Below, one piece after another: positions 50,336 through 60,444 of a stretch of DNA of 64,000 bases. This DNA comes from Nocardia pneumoniae NBRC 100136 (GTDB taxonomy: Bacteria > Actinomycetota > Actinomycetes > Mycobacteriales > Mycobacteriaceae): NCBI RefSeq assembly GCF_000308755.1, contig NZ_BAGF01000069.1, forward strand, positions 1 to 64,000, written 5' to 3'. The notes beneath the pieces were generated by a model that did not search any database, had not been told where the DNA came from, and saw only the letters and a list, made by a program, of their open reading frames with translations. The position numbers and the translations under genes were made by a program. How positions within the stretch are numbered: position 1 is the first letter of the stretch; every line of letters starts with the position of its first letter.

Positions 50336-51223
50336 TCAGTCCAAACCCGCGAACAGGTCGTGCTCGCGCCCGTCCGGCCCGAGCGGCCCGCGCGGCCCGC
50401 GCACGAGGATGAAGTGCTCTTCCGGCAGCACCGGTTGAGCGACATTGTTCGACAGCGCGAATTCCCGCCCGGATGGCGCGACGGTGATCTGGGTGGCGTG
50501 CGCCCGCAGTGCGGCACGCTTGGCCGTCAGCACGTCGGAGACGTCGACCGTGGTGGTCACCGCGTGGCTGGGCACGCTCGCGAGCTCACCTTCGGCGGGC
50601 AGCCGCCAGCCCGGCGGCAGCGCGCCGGGCAAGCCCTCGACGGTGCGCCGGGCCAGCGCGGCCGTGTGCAGCCGCAGCATGTCCGCGTCGGTGACCGTCC
50701 AATAGAACTTCGGAGTGTCCCAGCCCTGGTCGGCCGCGGCGTGCACGGCCGATGTGGTGATCTCGTGCGCCCGGATGTGGTCGGGGTGGCCGTACCCGCC
50801 TTTGGGGTCATAGCCGACCACCACTTGCGGCCGCAACCGCAGCACCACGTCGGTGAGGGCCTGTACCGCCTCATCTCCGGAGCGCACGAACACCCGCGGT
50901 TTGTTCGCGGCCGGGGTGCCCGCCATGCCGGAGTCGCGCCAGCGACCCGCGCCACCGAGAAAGTGCGGCGGGCCCGCGTCCAGCGCGGCCAGCGCCCGGG
51001 TCAGTTCGAGGACGCGATAGCCGCCGAGCTGGTCGGCATGGTCGGCGGCCAGCAGCGCCCATTCGTCGCCGATCACCTCGCCCTCCTCGCCGAGGGTGCA
51101 GGTGATCACGGTGACCGGCACGCCGCGACGGCGGTAGTGCGCGATCGTCCCTCCGGTGGTGATCGATTCGTCGTCCGGGTGGGCGTGCACCAGGAGCAGG
51201 CCGCCCGTCGCCGCCGAGGTCAC
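50336..51223 (-). CDS. mshB: GlcNAc-inositol deacetylase MshB (mycothiol synthesis)
   Basis: 295 residues from GTG 51223, overlapping the lpqW stop (GTGA). Zinc-site motif LLLVHAHPDDESITTGGTIAHY (ligands His15 and Asp18), VITCTLGEEGEVIGDEWALLAADHADQLGGYRVLELTRAL, GGAGRWRDSGMAG, and GYDPKGGYGHPDHIRAHEI with the third zinc His. It deacetylates GlcNAc-inositol, the second step of mycothiol synthesis, in the cytosol. Translational coupling to lpqW links thiol and cell-wall lipid genes. Confidence 0.95.
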   Translation of the reverse strand: MTSAATGGLLLVHAHPDDESITTGGTIAHYRRRGVPVTVITCTLGEEGEVIGDEWALLAADHADQLGGYRVLELTRALAALDAGPPHFLGGAGRWRDSGMAGTPAANKPRVFVRSGDEAVQALTDVVLRLRPQVVVGYDPKGGYGHPDHIRAHEITTSAVHAAADQGWDTPKFYWTVTDADMLRLHTAALARRTVEGLPGALPPGWRLPAEGELASVPSHAVTTTVDVSDVLTAKRAALRAHATQITVAPSGREFALSNNVAQPVLPEEHFILVRGPRGPLGPDGREHDLFAGLD

Positions 51224-52998
51224 GGGATCCTGCGCCACAGGGACGCGTCGCCGAAGATGCCGACCTGGATGGCTCCGCTGAGCGAGGCGCCGTCCACCCG
51301 GGGGCCGGAGGCGGCGACCGCGTTGTCCTGCACGATCGGCAGCACCGTCGCCATGGCCCACAGTTTGGGCTCGGCCTCGGCGACCACCCGGCCCACGTCG
51401 ACGCCGCGCAGCGCTTCGTCGATCGCGGGCTGCAGGGTGGGATCACACACGCCGGACAGGTTGCTCGGCGCGCGCTGCGCCGCCTCGGCGATGGCCTGCG
51501 CCGTGCCGGTGATCCCCGGCAGCGCGGGCGGCGGGCATCCGTAACGGGACGCCAGCACCGTCGCCGGGTCCGAACCGGCCACCTCCCAGCCGACGATGGC
51601 GTCGACCGTGCCCTCGATCAATTCCTTGCCGTACAGCTCGTCGGCGGCGACGCTGCGCACCGTCGCGTCGATGCCCGCGCTGCGCAATTGGTCCGCGGCG
51701 GTATTGGCCACCGCGAGCGCGGTGGCGTCCTTGTCGACTGCGCCGATGCGCACGGCCAGCGGCTTGCCGTCCTTGCCGACGGTGCGCGGTTGCGGCGCGG
51801 GCGAGGTCGGCGAACTAGCCGGCGGCGGCTCCGGCGCCCGGCCGTATCCCGCGGCGGCGAGCAGCGCGAACGCCTCGTCCGGGGATGGCCGCGGCGGCGC
51901 GGTCGGAGCGTAACCGGGATCGGACGGCGCGAGCACCTGCGCACGAGCGGGCTCCACCCAATTGCCGGTCTGCGCGCCGACCGTGGCCAGCAGGTTGGGG
52001 TCGAGCAGCGCGAGCACGCCCGAGCGAACACGCGGATCGCTCAGCTCGCCCTTGCGCCCGTTGAGCACCAGCTGCAGCACACGAGATTGCGGCATGATCG
52101 CGGTCCGCACCGACGGAATCGCGCCCAGTTGCGCCTGCGTCGCGACGCCGCCGTGCACCAGGGCCATCTGCACGTCGCCGGTGCGCAGCGACCCCGCCAG
52201 CTGCGCGGTCGTGCCGCCGCGGCGGAGCAGGATCTGGCCCGGCATGGCCGGGGTGCCCCAGAAGCGGTCGTTGCGTTCCAGCAGCATCTCGTCGCGTCCC
52301 GGGTCCGCCGAGCGGATCCCGAACGGGCCTCCGGACACCCGGACGCCGTTGACCTGGCCGTTCATCCCGCGAGCGAATCCGCCGGGAGCGTCTTTCAGCA
52401 GATGCGAGGGCAGCAGATCCGTGAACAGCTCCCGCCAGCCGGGATAGGGCTGCGACATCACGACGGTGACCGTCTTGCCACCCGCCGACGAGTTCACATC
52501 CGAGATCAACCGGTATCCGGCCGGATCGACGACGCCGGGTTCGGAGATCATCTCCTGCCACAGGTAGCGGAAGTCCTCGGCCGCGATGGGCGCGCCGTCC
52601 GACCAGGACGCTTCATTGCGCAACTTGTAGGTGATGGTGAACGGTTCTTGCGCGGTCACGTCGGCGGAGACCAGCAACGACGAGTCCGGCACCCAGGCCG
52701 TCGCTCCCGGCGTGGTCGGGCTCGGCACCGGACGGAACGGGCTCGGCAGCACCAGCGAGGCGATGGCCGAGGTGGCGGCGGACTGGTCGGAGCGCAGATG
52801 CGGATTGAAGGCCGTCCCGATGGTGTCCAAGGCGACGACGACGGTGGTCTCCGCGGGCTTGACCGGCGTGGTCTTCGGGCTGTCGGTGCTTTCGATGGGC
52901 GGCGGCGGGTTGGCCGCGCAGCTGCTGATCAGCGCCAGCACCGCCATCGTCGGCAACAACGTGCGCCACGCTGCGCGTTTTCCTGCGCCCACTTTCAC
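51220..52998 (-). CDS. lpqW: Lipoprotein LpqW (family 5 substrate-binding fold)
   Basis: 592 residues from GTG 52998. The lipoprotein signal has KRAAWRTLL, a hydrophobic core and LALISSC, so Cys27 is probably lipidated. The rest follows the peptide/nickel-binding protein fold: FNPHLRSDQSAATSAIASLVLPSPF, FTITYKLRNEASWSDGAPIAAEDFRYLWQEM, and GGPFGIRSADPGRDEMLLERNDRFWG. In mycobacteria LpqW controls the balance of PIM and lipoarabinomannan synthesis rather than uptake, and pimE in this window belongs to the same pathway. A palindrome overlaps its probable -10. Confidence 0.9.
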   Translation of the reverse strand: MKVGAGKRAAWRTLLPTMAVLALISSCAANPPPPIESTDSPKTTPVKPAETTVVVALDTIGTAFNPHLRSDQSAATSAIASLVLPSPFRPVPSPTTPGATAWVPDSSLLVSADVTAQEPFTITYKLRNEASWSDGAPIAAEDFRYLWQEMISEPGVVDPAGYRLISDVNSSAGGKTVTVVMSQPYPGWRELFTDLLPSHLLKDAPGGFARGMNGQVNGVRVSGGPFGIRSADPGRDEMLLERNDRFWGTPAMPGQILLRRGGTTAQLAGSLRTGDVQMALVHGGVATQAQLGAIPSVRTAIMPQSRVLQLVLNGRKGELSDPRVRSGVLALLDPNLLATVGAQTGNWVEPARAQVLAPSDPGYAPTAPPRPSPDEAFALLAAAGYGRAPEPPPASSPTSPAPQPRTVGKDGKPLAVRIGAVDKDATALAVANTAADQLRSAGIDATVRSVAADELYGKELIEGTVDAIVGWEVAGSDPATVLASRYGCPPPALPGITGTAQAIAEAAQRAPSNLSGVCDPTLQPAIDEALRGVDVGRVVAEAEPKLWAMATVLPIVQDNAVAASGPRVDGASLSGAIQVGIFGDASLWRRIP

Positions 52999-53006
52999 GC
53001 TCGGGA

Positions 53007-53021
53007 ACTCTACCGTAGAGT
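53007..53021. promoter_or_regulatory. 15-bp palindrome over the lpqW -10
   Basis: ACTCTAC-C-GTAGAGT is a perfect inverted repeat with a 1-bp centre. On the minus strand its inner half gives TAGAGT ending 8 nt before the lpqW GTG, so it could be a -10 and an operator at once; the plus strand carries a mirror TAGAGT. Confidence 0.5.
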
Positions 53022-53904
53022 CCGGTCCGATTGCAGATTCCTGATGTCACGAGAGTGATCGAGGATACCGATCCGATATCACGGCCAGAGGAAACCGCAA
53101 GCGCACCGCCGGATCCGCGACGCGGTGCCACGCCAACCCGGTCGACAGTGGGCAAATAATCGGCGCATCCGCGACAGCCGCCATTCGCAATCGCAAGTGC
53201 CGAGCGCAATCCATATCCACGGCAATAGCGCCGACAAGCCGTCGGCAGATGGCTCAGCGCGCGAAAGTGCACAATCGCGGTGCCACGGCGAACGGGAAGG
53301 AAACCCAGGCGCACATGCGCGGTCGCAGCACAGACACCGCCTCGGTCCCTGGCTGTCACACGTCTTGCACACCAAGGTTTCCCGAGCCGAACAGCGCTAT
53401 CACACCTAGTGGAACAGGCAACCGCATGCAGGATGCACGGCATGGGTGGCCGATATACGGCGCACAGCCTCCCGAGCTGCGCCGAGCCCGGCGTTATTCG
53501 GCGAATTGACTCGGCGGCAAATTCCGGTCGCGCCGCTCCGGCAAGACAGCGGCCGCGGTCGAAACCAATTCTTCGAATAAGTCAGGAGGGCACGTATCGG
53601 TGCAGGACCCTCGAGCAAGCGAATGGTCGCCGAAATAACCTGAACACCGGCCTCACCAATCCCCGGCGAATGGACTACCCAACCAGCGCAATCCGGATAC
53701 GAAGCAATCCGACCATTGCGGAATGGTCCTCGATAGTGAATTTCGCGGAAAGTCGCGATGAATTGTCCTCCCAGGGCGACCAGGCGACTATTCGCTGGTA
53801 TCCGCTCGACCGACGACCCGACGCAGGCAGTCGGCCTCCACCATGCAACCCCGGTCGGGGAACCGGCGCCACCACGACGCCGGATCCCCTTCCACGGCAA
53901 ACGA
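53022..53904. other. 883-bp intergenic region, no supported gene
   Basis: It lies between the starts of lpqW-side DNA and the typA 3' end and appears lower in G+C than its flanks. Frames on both strands (for example 53079-53375 and 53406-53954 on the minus strand) give products rich in Arg, Cys and Ser with no domain and no ribosome-binding site. I see no tRNA, repeat array or clear terminator. It is the longest gene-free stretch in the window. Confidence 0.5.
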
Positions 53905-55803
<1,899 letters not shown>

Positions 55804-55945
55804 GCCTGAATCCTCCTGCTGTTAGGTGTTGGTGCTCGGCCGACCCCTGCAAACAGGTGGAGAATCGAAACTCACCGGGCATCGCGGCCAGGTACACCCT
55901 ACCGGCTGTCGGGTTCCCGCAACGTTTCAGGCTTTGTACTAAGGG

Positions 55946-55951
55946 TATGCT
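55946..55951 (+). promoter_or_regulatory. Possible leaderless-type -10 (TATGCT) for the Cys/Lys-rich gene
   Basis: TATGCT ends 7 nt before GTG 55959. It overlaps an alternative ATG at 55947, so only one of the two interpretations can hold. Confidence 0.4.
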
Positions 55952-55958
55952 AACCGCC

Positions 55959-56135
55959 GTGGGCAAGGTCAAAGCGAAGAAGGTTTCCAGTCTGAAACCG
56001 AAGAAGAAGTGCTGTCGGAAGAAGACGCGCTGCTTGAAGTGCCCCGTTGTCATCATGCGGATGAAGAAGTGCGAAGCCGCCGGGATCACCGGCAAGGATC
56101 TGAAGAAGGCACTCAAGCAGGCGCGCGCAGCCTGA
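55959..56135 (+). CDS. Small Lys-rich protein with CC-x4-C-x2-C motif
   Basis: 58 residues from GTG 55959 (62 from ATG 55947). The sequence is very basic: GKVKAKKVSSLKPKKKCCRK, then KTRCLKCPVVIMRMKKCEAA and a helical GITGKDLKKALKQARAA. Four cysteines in CC-x4-RC-x2-CP suggest a zinc or Fe-S knuckle, and the lysines suggest RNA or DNA contact. I recall similar short CC-RCxxCP proteins in other actinobacteria, without function. It is divergent from typA and 50 bp upstream of the pterin dehydratase gene. Confidence 0.72.
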   Translation: MGKVKAKKVSSLKPKKKCCRKKTRCLKCPVVIMRMKKCEAAGITGKDLKKALKQARAA

Positions 56136-56185
56136 CCAGCGCCGCGACCCTTTCGGGGCGGCCCGATGCGAGGAGTAAAGGAGCT

Positions 56186-56485
56186 ATGGCGCAGCAGACA
56201 CTGCTCTCCGATATCGAAATCGCCGAGGCCCTCACCGAGCTGCCCGAGTGGGCTCGATCAGGCGACAGCCTGGTCCGCACCGTGAAAGCGCCCACATTTC
56301 CCGCGGGCATCGAACTCGTGCGGCAGGTCGCCGAGGTCGCCGAGACCGCCAACCATCATCCGGACATCGACATCCGCTGGCGCAACGTCACCTTCACCCT
56401 GTCCACCCACTCGGCGGGCGGGCTCACCGCGCTGGATGTCGCGTTGGCGCGCGAGATCGATCGTCTGGCAGCACGAATTATGTAG
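56186..56485 (+). CDS. Pterin-4-alpha-carbinolamine dehydratase family protein
   Basis: 99 residues from ATG 56186, preceded by AGGAGTAAAGGAG. The family motif is visible: FPAGIELVRQVAEVAETANHHPDIDIRWRNVTFTLSTHSAGGLTALDVALAREIDRLA, with the active-site EtANHHPDidirWrnVt segment. The enzyme dehydrates 4a-hydroxy-tetrahydropterins; no aromatic amino acid hydroxylase is near, so the bacterial role may differ. From memory mycobacteria have the gene next to pimE (Rv1159A), as here. Confidence 0.9.
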   Translation: MAQQTLLSDIEIAEALTELPEWARSGDSLVRTVKAPTFPAGIELVRQVAEVAETANHHPDIDIRWRNVTFTLSTHSAGGLTALDVALAREIDRLAARIM

Positions 56486-56713
56486 ATTCACAGCGATCTC
56501 ATCGCCGCGTGTTCGCGGCCCACTTGCGCGTGTCCGAGTGACCGCCCCGTGCGACTTCGTCGCTTGCGCCTCGACCACTCGGACGCGAGCCGGGACGGTA
56601 GCCGCTCGCCCTCACTTCACTCGAGTGGTCGGGCCGGAATGTCGTATTCGCGGCGCAAACCCTGGATACTTCCCGCGGGAACTGGTGCCGCGCCCGGCCG
56701 CAGGCGACTGTGT

Positions 56714-57940
56714 CTATGCGCCGCGCGCCCGGCCTTCCGCGGATACGCGAATGTCCTCCGGGGCCGCCCGCACGCGGTGGCGCCCGGAGCGGATCACCCA
56801 GAGGTAGAAGACCAGCACACCGAGCACGTCGACGGCGCCGAGCCAGGCCAGCGCACCCGGACGCGAGATGGTCCAGATCGAGTCCTGGAAGAAGGACAGC
56901 ATCCACGGCACGCCGACGAGCATGGTCACCACCCAGAATCCCGCGATGACGCGCGCCCCTGCCACCGAACGCAGTGGCCCGTACACCAGCCACAGCACCG
57001 TCGGCAGCAGCCACACCCAGTGATGCGACCACGAGATGGGCGAGATCATCAGCCCGAACAGCTGCACCACGATCAAGGTGCCGAGCCGGTCGTCCGGCGC
57101 CAAGGCGCGCCAGGCCAGGAATCCCAGCACCGCGACCAGCAGCACGGCCGCGATCCACCACGGCCCGGATTCCACGTCGTGACCGAGGATCCGGCTCAGT
57201 GCGCCGCGCAGCGACTGGTTCCACACCGAGCCCACCGGCCCGATCCGGTCGGCGTCGCCGAGCAAGGTGCCGAAGTACTGCCGCGCCTCGATCGGCGCGA
57301 TCAAGAAGCTCACACCCACCGTCGCGCCGAAGACGAGCGCAGACCACGCGACGGTCGCCCACCGCCGCCGCGCCGCGAAATACAGACCGGTGATCGCGGG
57401 CGTCAGCTTTATCCCGGCGACGACGCCGACCAGCCCGCCGGAGACCCACCATCGCGAACTGCGCACCGCGAGCATCGCGCCGAGCACCAAGAACACATTG
57501 ACCTGGCCGTAATCCATCGTGGTTCGCACCGGCTCCAGCCACAGCCCCAGCGCGGTCCAGCCGACCGTCGCCACCCGCCACCGCGGCGCGCGCAGCGTCT
57601 CCGCACCGAGCACGAGCTCGAGACTGATGTGCACCACCGCGTACAGCGCCGCGGCGATGGCCAGCAGCCAGGCTACCGCGACGGCGGTGAACGGCAGGTA
57701 GTGCAGCGGGAAGAACACCAGTGCCGCGAACGGCGGATAGGTGAACGGCAGCGGGAAGTCCGGCGTCTTCTCCGCGTAGGTGAAGTCGTAGAGCTGATCG
57801 GTCAGCAGCGCGGCCGATCCACCGACGTAGACGTGCAGGTCGACCAGGTTCATCCCATTCGGAGACAGCAACATCCAGAGCAACCGGGCCAGCACGGACA
57901 GACCGAGCACCGACACAGCCCATCGGAGGTGACGATTCAA
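56714..57940 (-). CDS. pimE: Polyprenol-phosphate-mannose alpha-1,2-mannosyltransferase PimE
   Basis: 408 residues from TTG 57940; a GTG a few codons later is an alternative. A GT-C fold with about ten or more helices. The first periplasmic loop holds NLVDLHVYVGG with Asp34 in the place of the essential Asp of characterised PimE. Other segments: FTYPPFAALVFFPLHYLPF, TTMDYGQVNVFLVLGAML, GVVAGIKLTPAITGLYF, and LMISPISWSHHWVWLLPTVLW. It transfers mannose from polyprenol phosphate to Ac-PIM4, leading to higher PIMs. It converges with the pterin dehydratase gene. Confidence 0.92.
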   Translation of the reverse strand: MNRHLRWAVSVLGLSVLARLLWMLLSPNGMNLVDLHVYVGGSAALLTDQLYDFTYAEKTPDFPLPFTYPPFAALVFFPLHYLPFTAVAVAWLLAIAAALYAVVHISLELVLGAETLRAPRWRVATVGWTALGLWLEPVRTTMDYGQVNVFLVLGAMLAVRSSRWWVSGGLVGVVAGIKLTPAITGLYFAARRRWATVAWSALVFGATVGVSFLIAPIEARQYFGTLLGDADRIGPVGSVWNQSLRGALSRILGHDVESGPWWIAAVLLVAVLGFLAWRALAPDDRLGTLIVVQLFGLMISPISWSHHWVWLLPTVLWLVYGPLRSVAGARVIAGFWVVTMLVGVPWMLSFFQDSIWTISRPGALAWLGAVDVLGVLVFYLWVIRSGRHRVRAAPEDIRVSAEGRARGA

Positions 57941-58264
57941 ATCGCTGCTTTCGGCTCGGGTGCGGTGTGTCGGTTCGGCACGCCCGGACTTCGGAGTGTT
58001 CCGACGACAGCGCGGACGGCACGGATTAGATTAACCGCAGCGCGAATCCGCTCGGTGCCACCCTCGAACCACCGGTAACATTTGCATCAAATTTCACACC
58101 AGTAACACCAGTGGCGCACTACAGTCTGCTAACACTGATCGTCCACAGCGCCATTCGGACACTGCGGCTGTACACGTAGCCGCAATGTCCCTAGAGTGAC
58201 CCCCGAAACGATGGCTTTTAGCAATCGAACCGAGTTGTACCCCGAGGTAAGGACGGCCAGACCA
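57941..58264. other. 324-bp divergent intergenic region
   Basis: It holds the upstream regions of pimE and of the secreted-protein gene. TAGAGT at 58192-58197 could be a -10 for the latter, giving a leader of about 60 nt. CACCAGTAACACCAGTGG near 58100 is a short direct repeat. No gene is supported. Confidence 0.4.
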
Positions 58265-59059
58265 GTGCTTCGCACCCGAGGATCGCGGATCGCATTGACC
58301 GCACTCGCCCTAACGGCGAGTGCCACGCTCGCCGCACCGACGACAGCAATCGCTGCCCCCGCACCCGCGGCGACCACGCAGAGCGTTCCGATGGTCCCCG
58401 AGGGCGTGCCGGTGGACGCGCTGGCCGCGCTCGCCCCCGCCATCGTCGGGGCCATCGCGGGCCCGGCCGACATCGCGAGCCCCGCGGGTATCGCGGGCCC
58501 GCAGTCGGCGATTCTGGACCAGGCGCGCAGGCTGCTCGCCACGTTGAATCTGCCGCCGCAGATCAAGTCGACCCTGGAGCGGATCATCACCTTCCTGGAC
58601 GGCAGCGGCGGCGGTGGCCCGGAGGTCCCGCAGGACGGCCCGGTGATCGCGCAGTTCCTGTACCCGACCATCGGCAAGGGCTGCATCAGCCCGACCGCCG
58701 ACTCGGTCGGCACCGCGCTGGCCGTGCCCGGCCCGGCCACCCTGCCGCCGCCCGGCCCGCAGGCCGGGCAGACCGGATTCGTGTTCACCGCGCTCGGCAC
58801 CAAGTCGCCGACGCCGGAGCAGAACCCGCCCATGACGGTGCAGTGGCTGAACCTGGACACCCGTCAGTCCGGCGTCCAGCCGCTGACCGACGAGGCGAAG
58901 ATCAACCCGGACGGCCCCGCCACGCTGTCCGCGATCGCCAACACCGGTTCCGGCCGGGTCGTCGCCGTGATCGGCGGTTCGCTGACCACCAAGGCCGGTG
59001 ACGCCGAGCCGCGGACCTGCTCGTTCCTGCCGACGCTCGGGTTCTTCACCGTCGCCTGA
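58265..59059 (+). CDS. Secreted Ala/Pro-rich protein (Rv1157c-like)
   Basis: 264 residues from GTG 58265, with GAGGTAAGGA upstream; this start puts a textbook signal peptide first (LRTRGSRIALTALALTASATLAAPTTAIAA). Longer starts at 58196 and 58211 precede it with 18-23 extra residues. The mature part has an Ala-rich helical section (AALAPAIVGAIAGPADIASPAGIAGPQSAILDQARRLLATLNLPP), a Gly-rich turn and then a beta-rich domain (VIAQFLYPTIGKGCISPTADSVGTALAVPGPA) with Cys pairs. From memory its place beside pimE fits Rv1157c. Function unknown. Confidence 0.8.
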   Translation: MLRTRGSRIALTALALTASATLAAPTTAIAAPAPAATTQSVPMVPEGVPVDALAALAPAIVGAIAGPADIASPAGIAGPQSAILDQARRLLATLNLPPQIKSTLERIITFLDGSGGGGPEVPQDGPVIAQFLYPTIGKGCISPTADSVGTALAVPGPATLPPPGPQAGQTGFVFTALGTKSPTPEQNPPMTVQWLNLDTRQSGVQPLTDEAKINPDGPATLSAIANTGSGRVVAVIGGSLTTKAGDAEPRTCSFLPTLGFFTVA

Positions 59060-59069
59060 GTTTTCCTTC

Positions 59070-59102
59070 GAGAGCGGCGACTCCACCGGGGTCGCCGCTC
59101 TC
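59070..59102 (+). terminator. Hairpin terminator after the Ala/Pro-rich secreted protein
   Basis: GAGAGCGGCGAC and GTCGCCGCTCTC form a perfect 12-bp stem with a 9-nt loop, starting 11 bp after the stop codon; TTTTCC lies just upstream of the stem. Confidence 0.75.
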
Positions 59103-59185
59103 ACTCCTACCCGCGGCCGCCGACATCCTGGATGATCTGCCGCGATGACGCATACGTCCGCCGGGACTGTGGTAGACCGCTAACT

Positions 59186-59545
59186 ATGGCGACCATCGAT
59201 CGTTCGATACACCCGGGGCATTCCATCCGCAGCAGGCGCTCGCACCGCTCGATCCTGTCGATCCGCTCGGAAGGTTCGATTCTGTCGATCGGCTCGGCCT
59301 ATTCGATCCTGTCCATCGGCAGCGTCGGATCGGTGCTGTCGATCGGGTCCGTGGGATCGTTCGGGTCGGCGATCTCGTCGTTCTCCTTCGCCAGCCTCGG
59401 TTCGGCGTTCTCCGGCTTGTCCCGGTGGTCGCTGTTCTCCTGGCTCGGCAACCACGAGGCGCCGGACGGCCGCCCGACGCTGCGCGTCGTTCCCGACGAC
59501 GAGCCCGACTTGCGCGTCGCACCCCTGAGCCACTGCCAGACTTAG
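59186..59545 (+). CDS. Ser/Ile/Gly repeat protein (SILSIGS repeats)
   Basis: 119 residues from ATG 59186. After a His/Arg/Ser lead, residues ~19-65 are built from a seven-residue pattern: SILSIRSEG, SILSIGSAY, SILSIGSVG, SVLSIGSVG, then SFGSAISSFSFASLGSAFSG. The C-terminus is charged (PDGRPTLRVVPDDEPDLRV). There is no signal peptide or membrane helix. Regular Ser-x-Leu-Ser-Ile-Gly-Ser spacing suggests a beta-solenoid or stacked-strand fold. I recall similar short proteins in other actinobacteria without known role. TAGACC ends 7 nt before the ATG, an imperfect -10. Confidence 0.7.
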   Translation: MATIDRSIHPGHSIRSRRSHRSILSIRSEGSILSIGSAYSILSIGSVGSVLSIGSVGSFGSAISSFSFASLGSAFSGLSRWSLFSWLGNHEAPDGRPTLRVVPDDEPDLRVAPLSHCQT

Positions 59546-59552
59546 CCCGCGA

Positions 59553-60266
59553 TCACCACTGCCCGTATTCCGGGGCGAGCACATTGTTCAGATCGATGCC
59601 CACCCCGTCGATGGATCGTTTGTCGATCTCGAATTGGTGCAGGTGGGCGGCGGGGTGCACGAAACCGTCCGGCGTGCCCCAATCGTGCTGCCAGTACCAG
59701 GAGCACAGTCCCGCGGCGGTAGCCAGCTCGATGGTCGGGGCGTTCGCGTAGACGCCGGTCCTCTCCTTGCCGAGCACGGTCTGCCAACCCAGCAGGTACG
59801 GCGCGATCATGGTGGCGAAATCGGCCGCCGACGGGTTGTCGTCGATGGACGCGTAGATCGGCGCGTGGTCCGGACCGCCCGCGGCGCGATGCAGCGCGAG
59901 TCCGCGCTCGGCGTGCCGCTTGCCCGCCTCCAGCCCGCCGCGCCAGTCCGCGGTCGCCCCCTTGCCGAACTGGTAGCACGACACGATCCGCAGATCCGCC
60001 TCTCGCAGCCGCTCGACTTCGGCGACGCGCAGCGGCTTACCCGCCATCCATTCGGCGCCGGGCCTGCGATCGGAGACGTAGCGGATGACGCCGAGGTGCC
60101 CCGCCTCCTTGATCGCCGCGGGCGAGGGAACACCGCCCGCGTAATCGATGAGGGTGCCGAGCGAGGGCCGGGCGGAGGCCGGAGCCGCTCCGGCGGCCAC
60201 TCCGGCGACGGCCGCCGCGGCCGCGTAGACGAACAGGTCCCGCCGGGATACCGAATGAGAACGCAT
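59553..60266 (-). CDS. Tat-exported DUF1906 glycoside-hydrolase-like protein
   Basis: 237 residues from ATG 60266, with AAGGAGT upstream. The twin-arginine signal is SVSRRDLFVYAAAAAVAGVAAGAAPASA. The mature domain (GTLIDYAGGVPSPAAIKEAGHLGVIRYVSDRRPG; LRIVSCYQFGKGATADWRGGLEAGKRHAERGLALHRAAGGPDHAPIYASIDDNP; WYWQHDWG; HLHQFEIDKRSIDGVGIDLNNVL) matches the DUF1906/rv2525c-like family, a GH25-related TIM barrel. A muramidase-like or carbohydrate-binding role in the envelope is likely but not shown. Confidence 0.85.
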   Translation of the reverse strand: MRSHSVSRRDLFVYAAAAAVAGVAAGAAPASARPSLGTLIDYAGGVPSPAAIKEAGHLGVIRYVSDRRPGAEWMAGKPLRVAEVERLREADLRIVSCYQFGKGATADWRGGLEAGKRHAERGLALHRAAGGPDHAPIYASIDDNPSAADFATMIAPYLLGWQTVLGKERTGVYANAPTIELATAAGLCSWYWQHDWGTPDGFVHPAAHLHQFEIDKRSIDGVGIDLNNVLAPEYGQW

Positions 60267-60306
60267 CGTGGACTCCTTCGCGCAACCCGACATGGATGGC
60301 AGCGTG

Positions 60307-60340
60307 CCCGGCGCGCCTTCCCCTATCCACGCGCGCCGGG
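60307..60340 (-). terminator. Hairpin between the duplicated-domain gene and the DUF1906 gene
   Basis: CCCGGCGCGC and GCGCGCCGGG form a 10-bp perfect stem with a 14-nt loop. It lies downstream of the stop at 60445 and upstream of ATG 60266, so it probably ends the upstream gene's transcript. Confidence 0.55.
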
Positions 60341-60444
60341 AGCCTCGAACGTGAACTCATTTCACCACATTCACAAGGGAACCGCCAGACCCAGGAGGCA
60401 CATATTTCACACTGGTCACACGCCCGAGTCGGGCGGCAGGCTGG

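Noticed and set aside
49334..51544. 736-codon plus-strand frame
   Set aside because: Spans ansP, mshB and lpqW on the opposite strand; no domains in the product.
56499..58078. Large frames of ~500 codons on both strands over pimE
   Set aside because: Shadow frames; pimE is supported by its helices and catalytic loop.
60351..60365. GTGAACTCATTTCAC as a GlxR/CRP site
   Set aside because: The spacing between GTGA and TCAC is 7 bp, not the 6 bp of that consensus; it may be chance.
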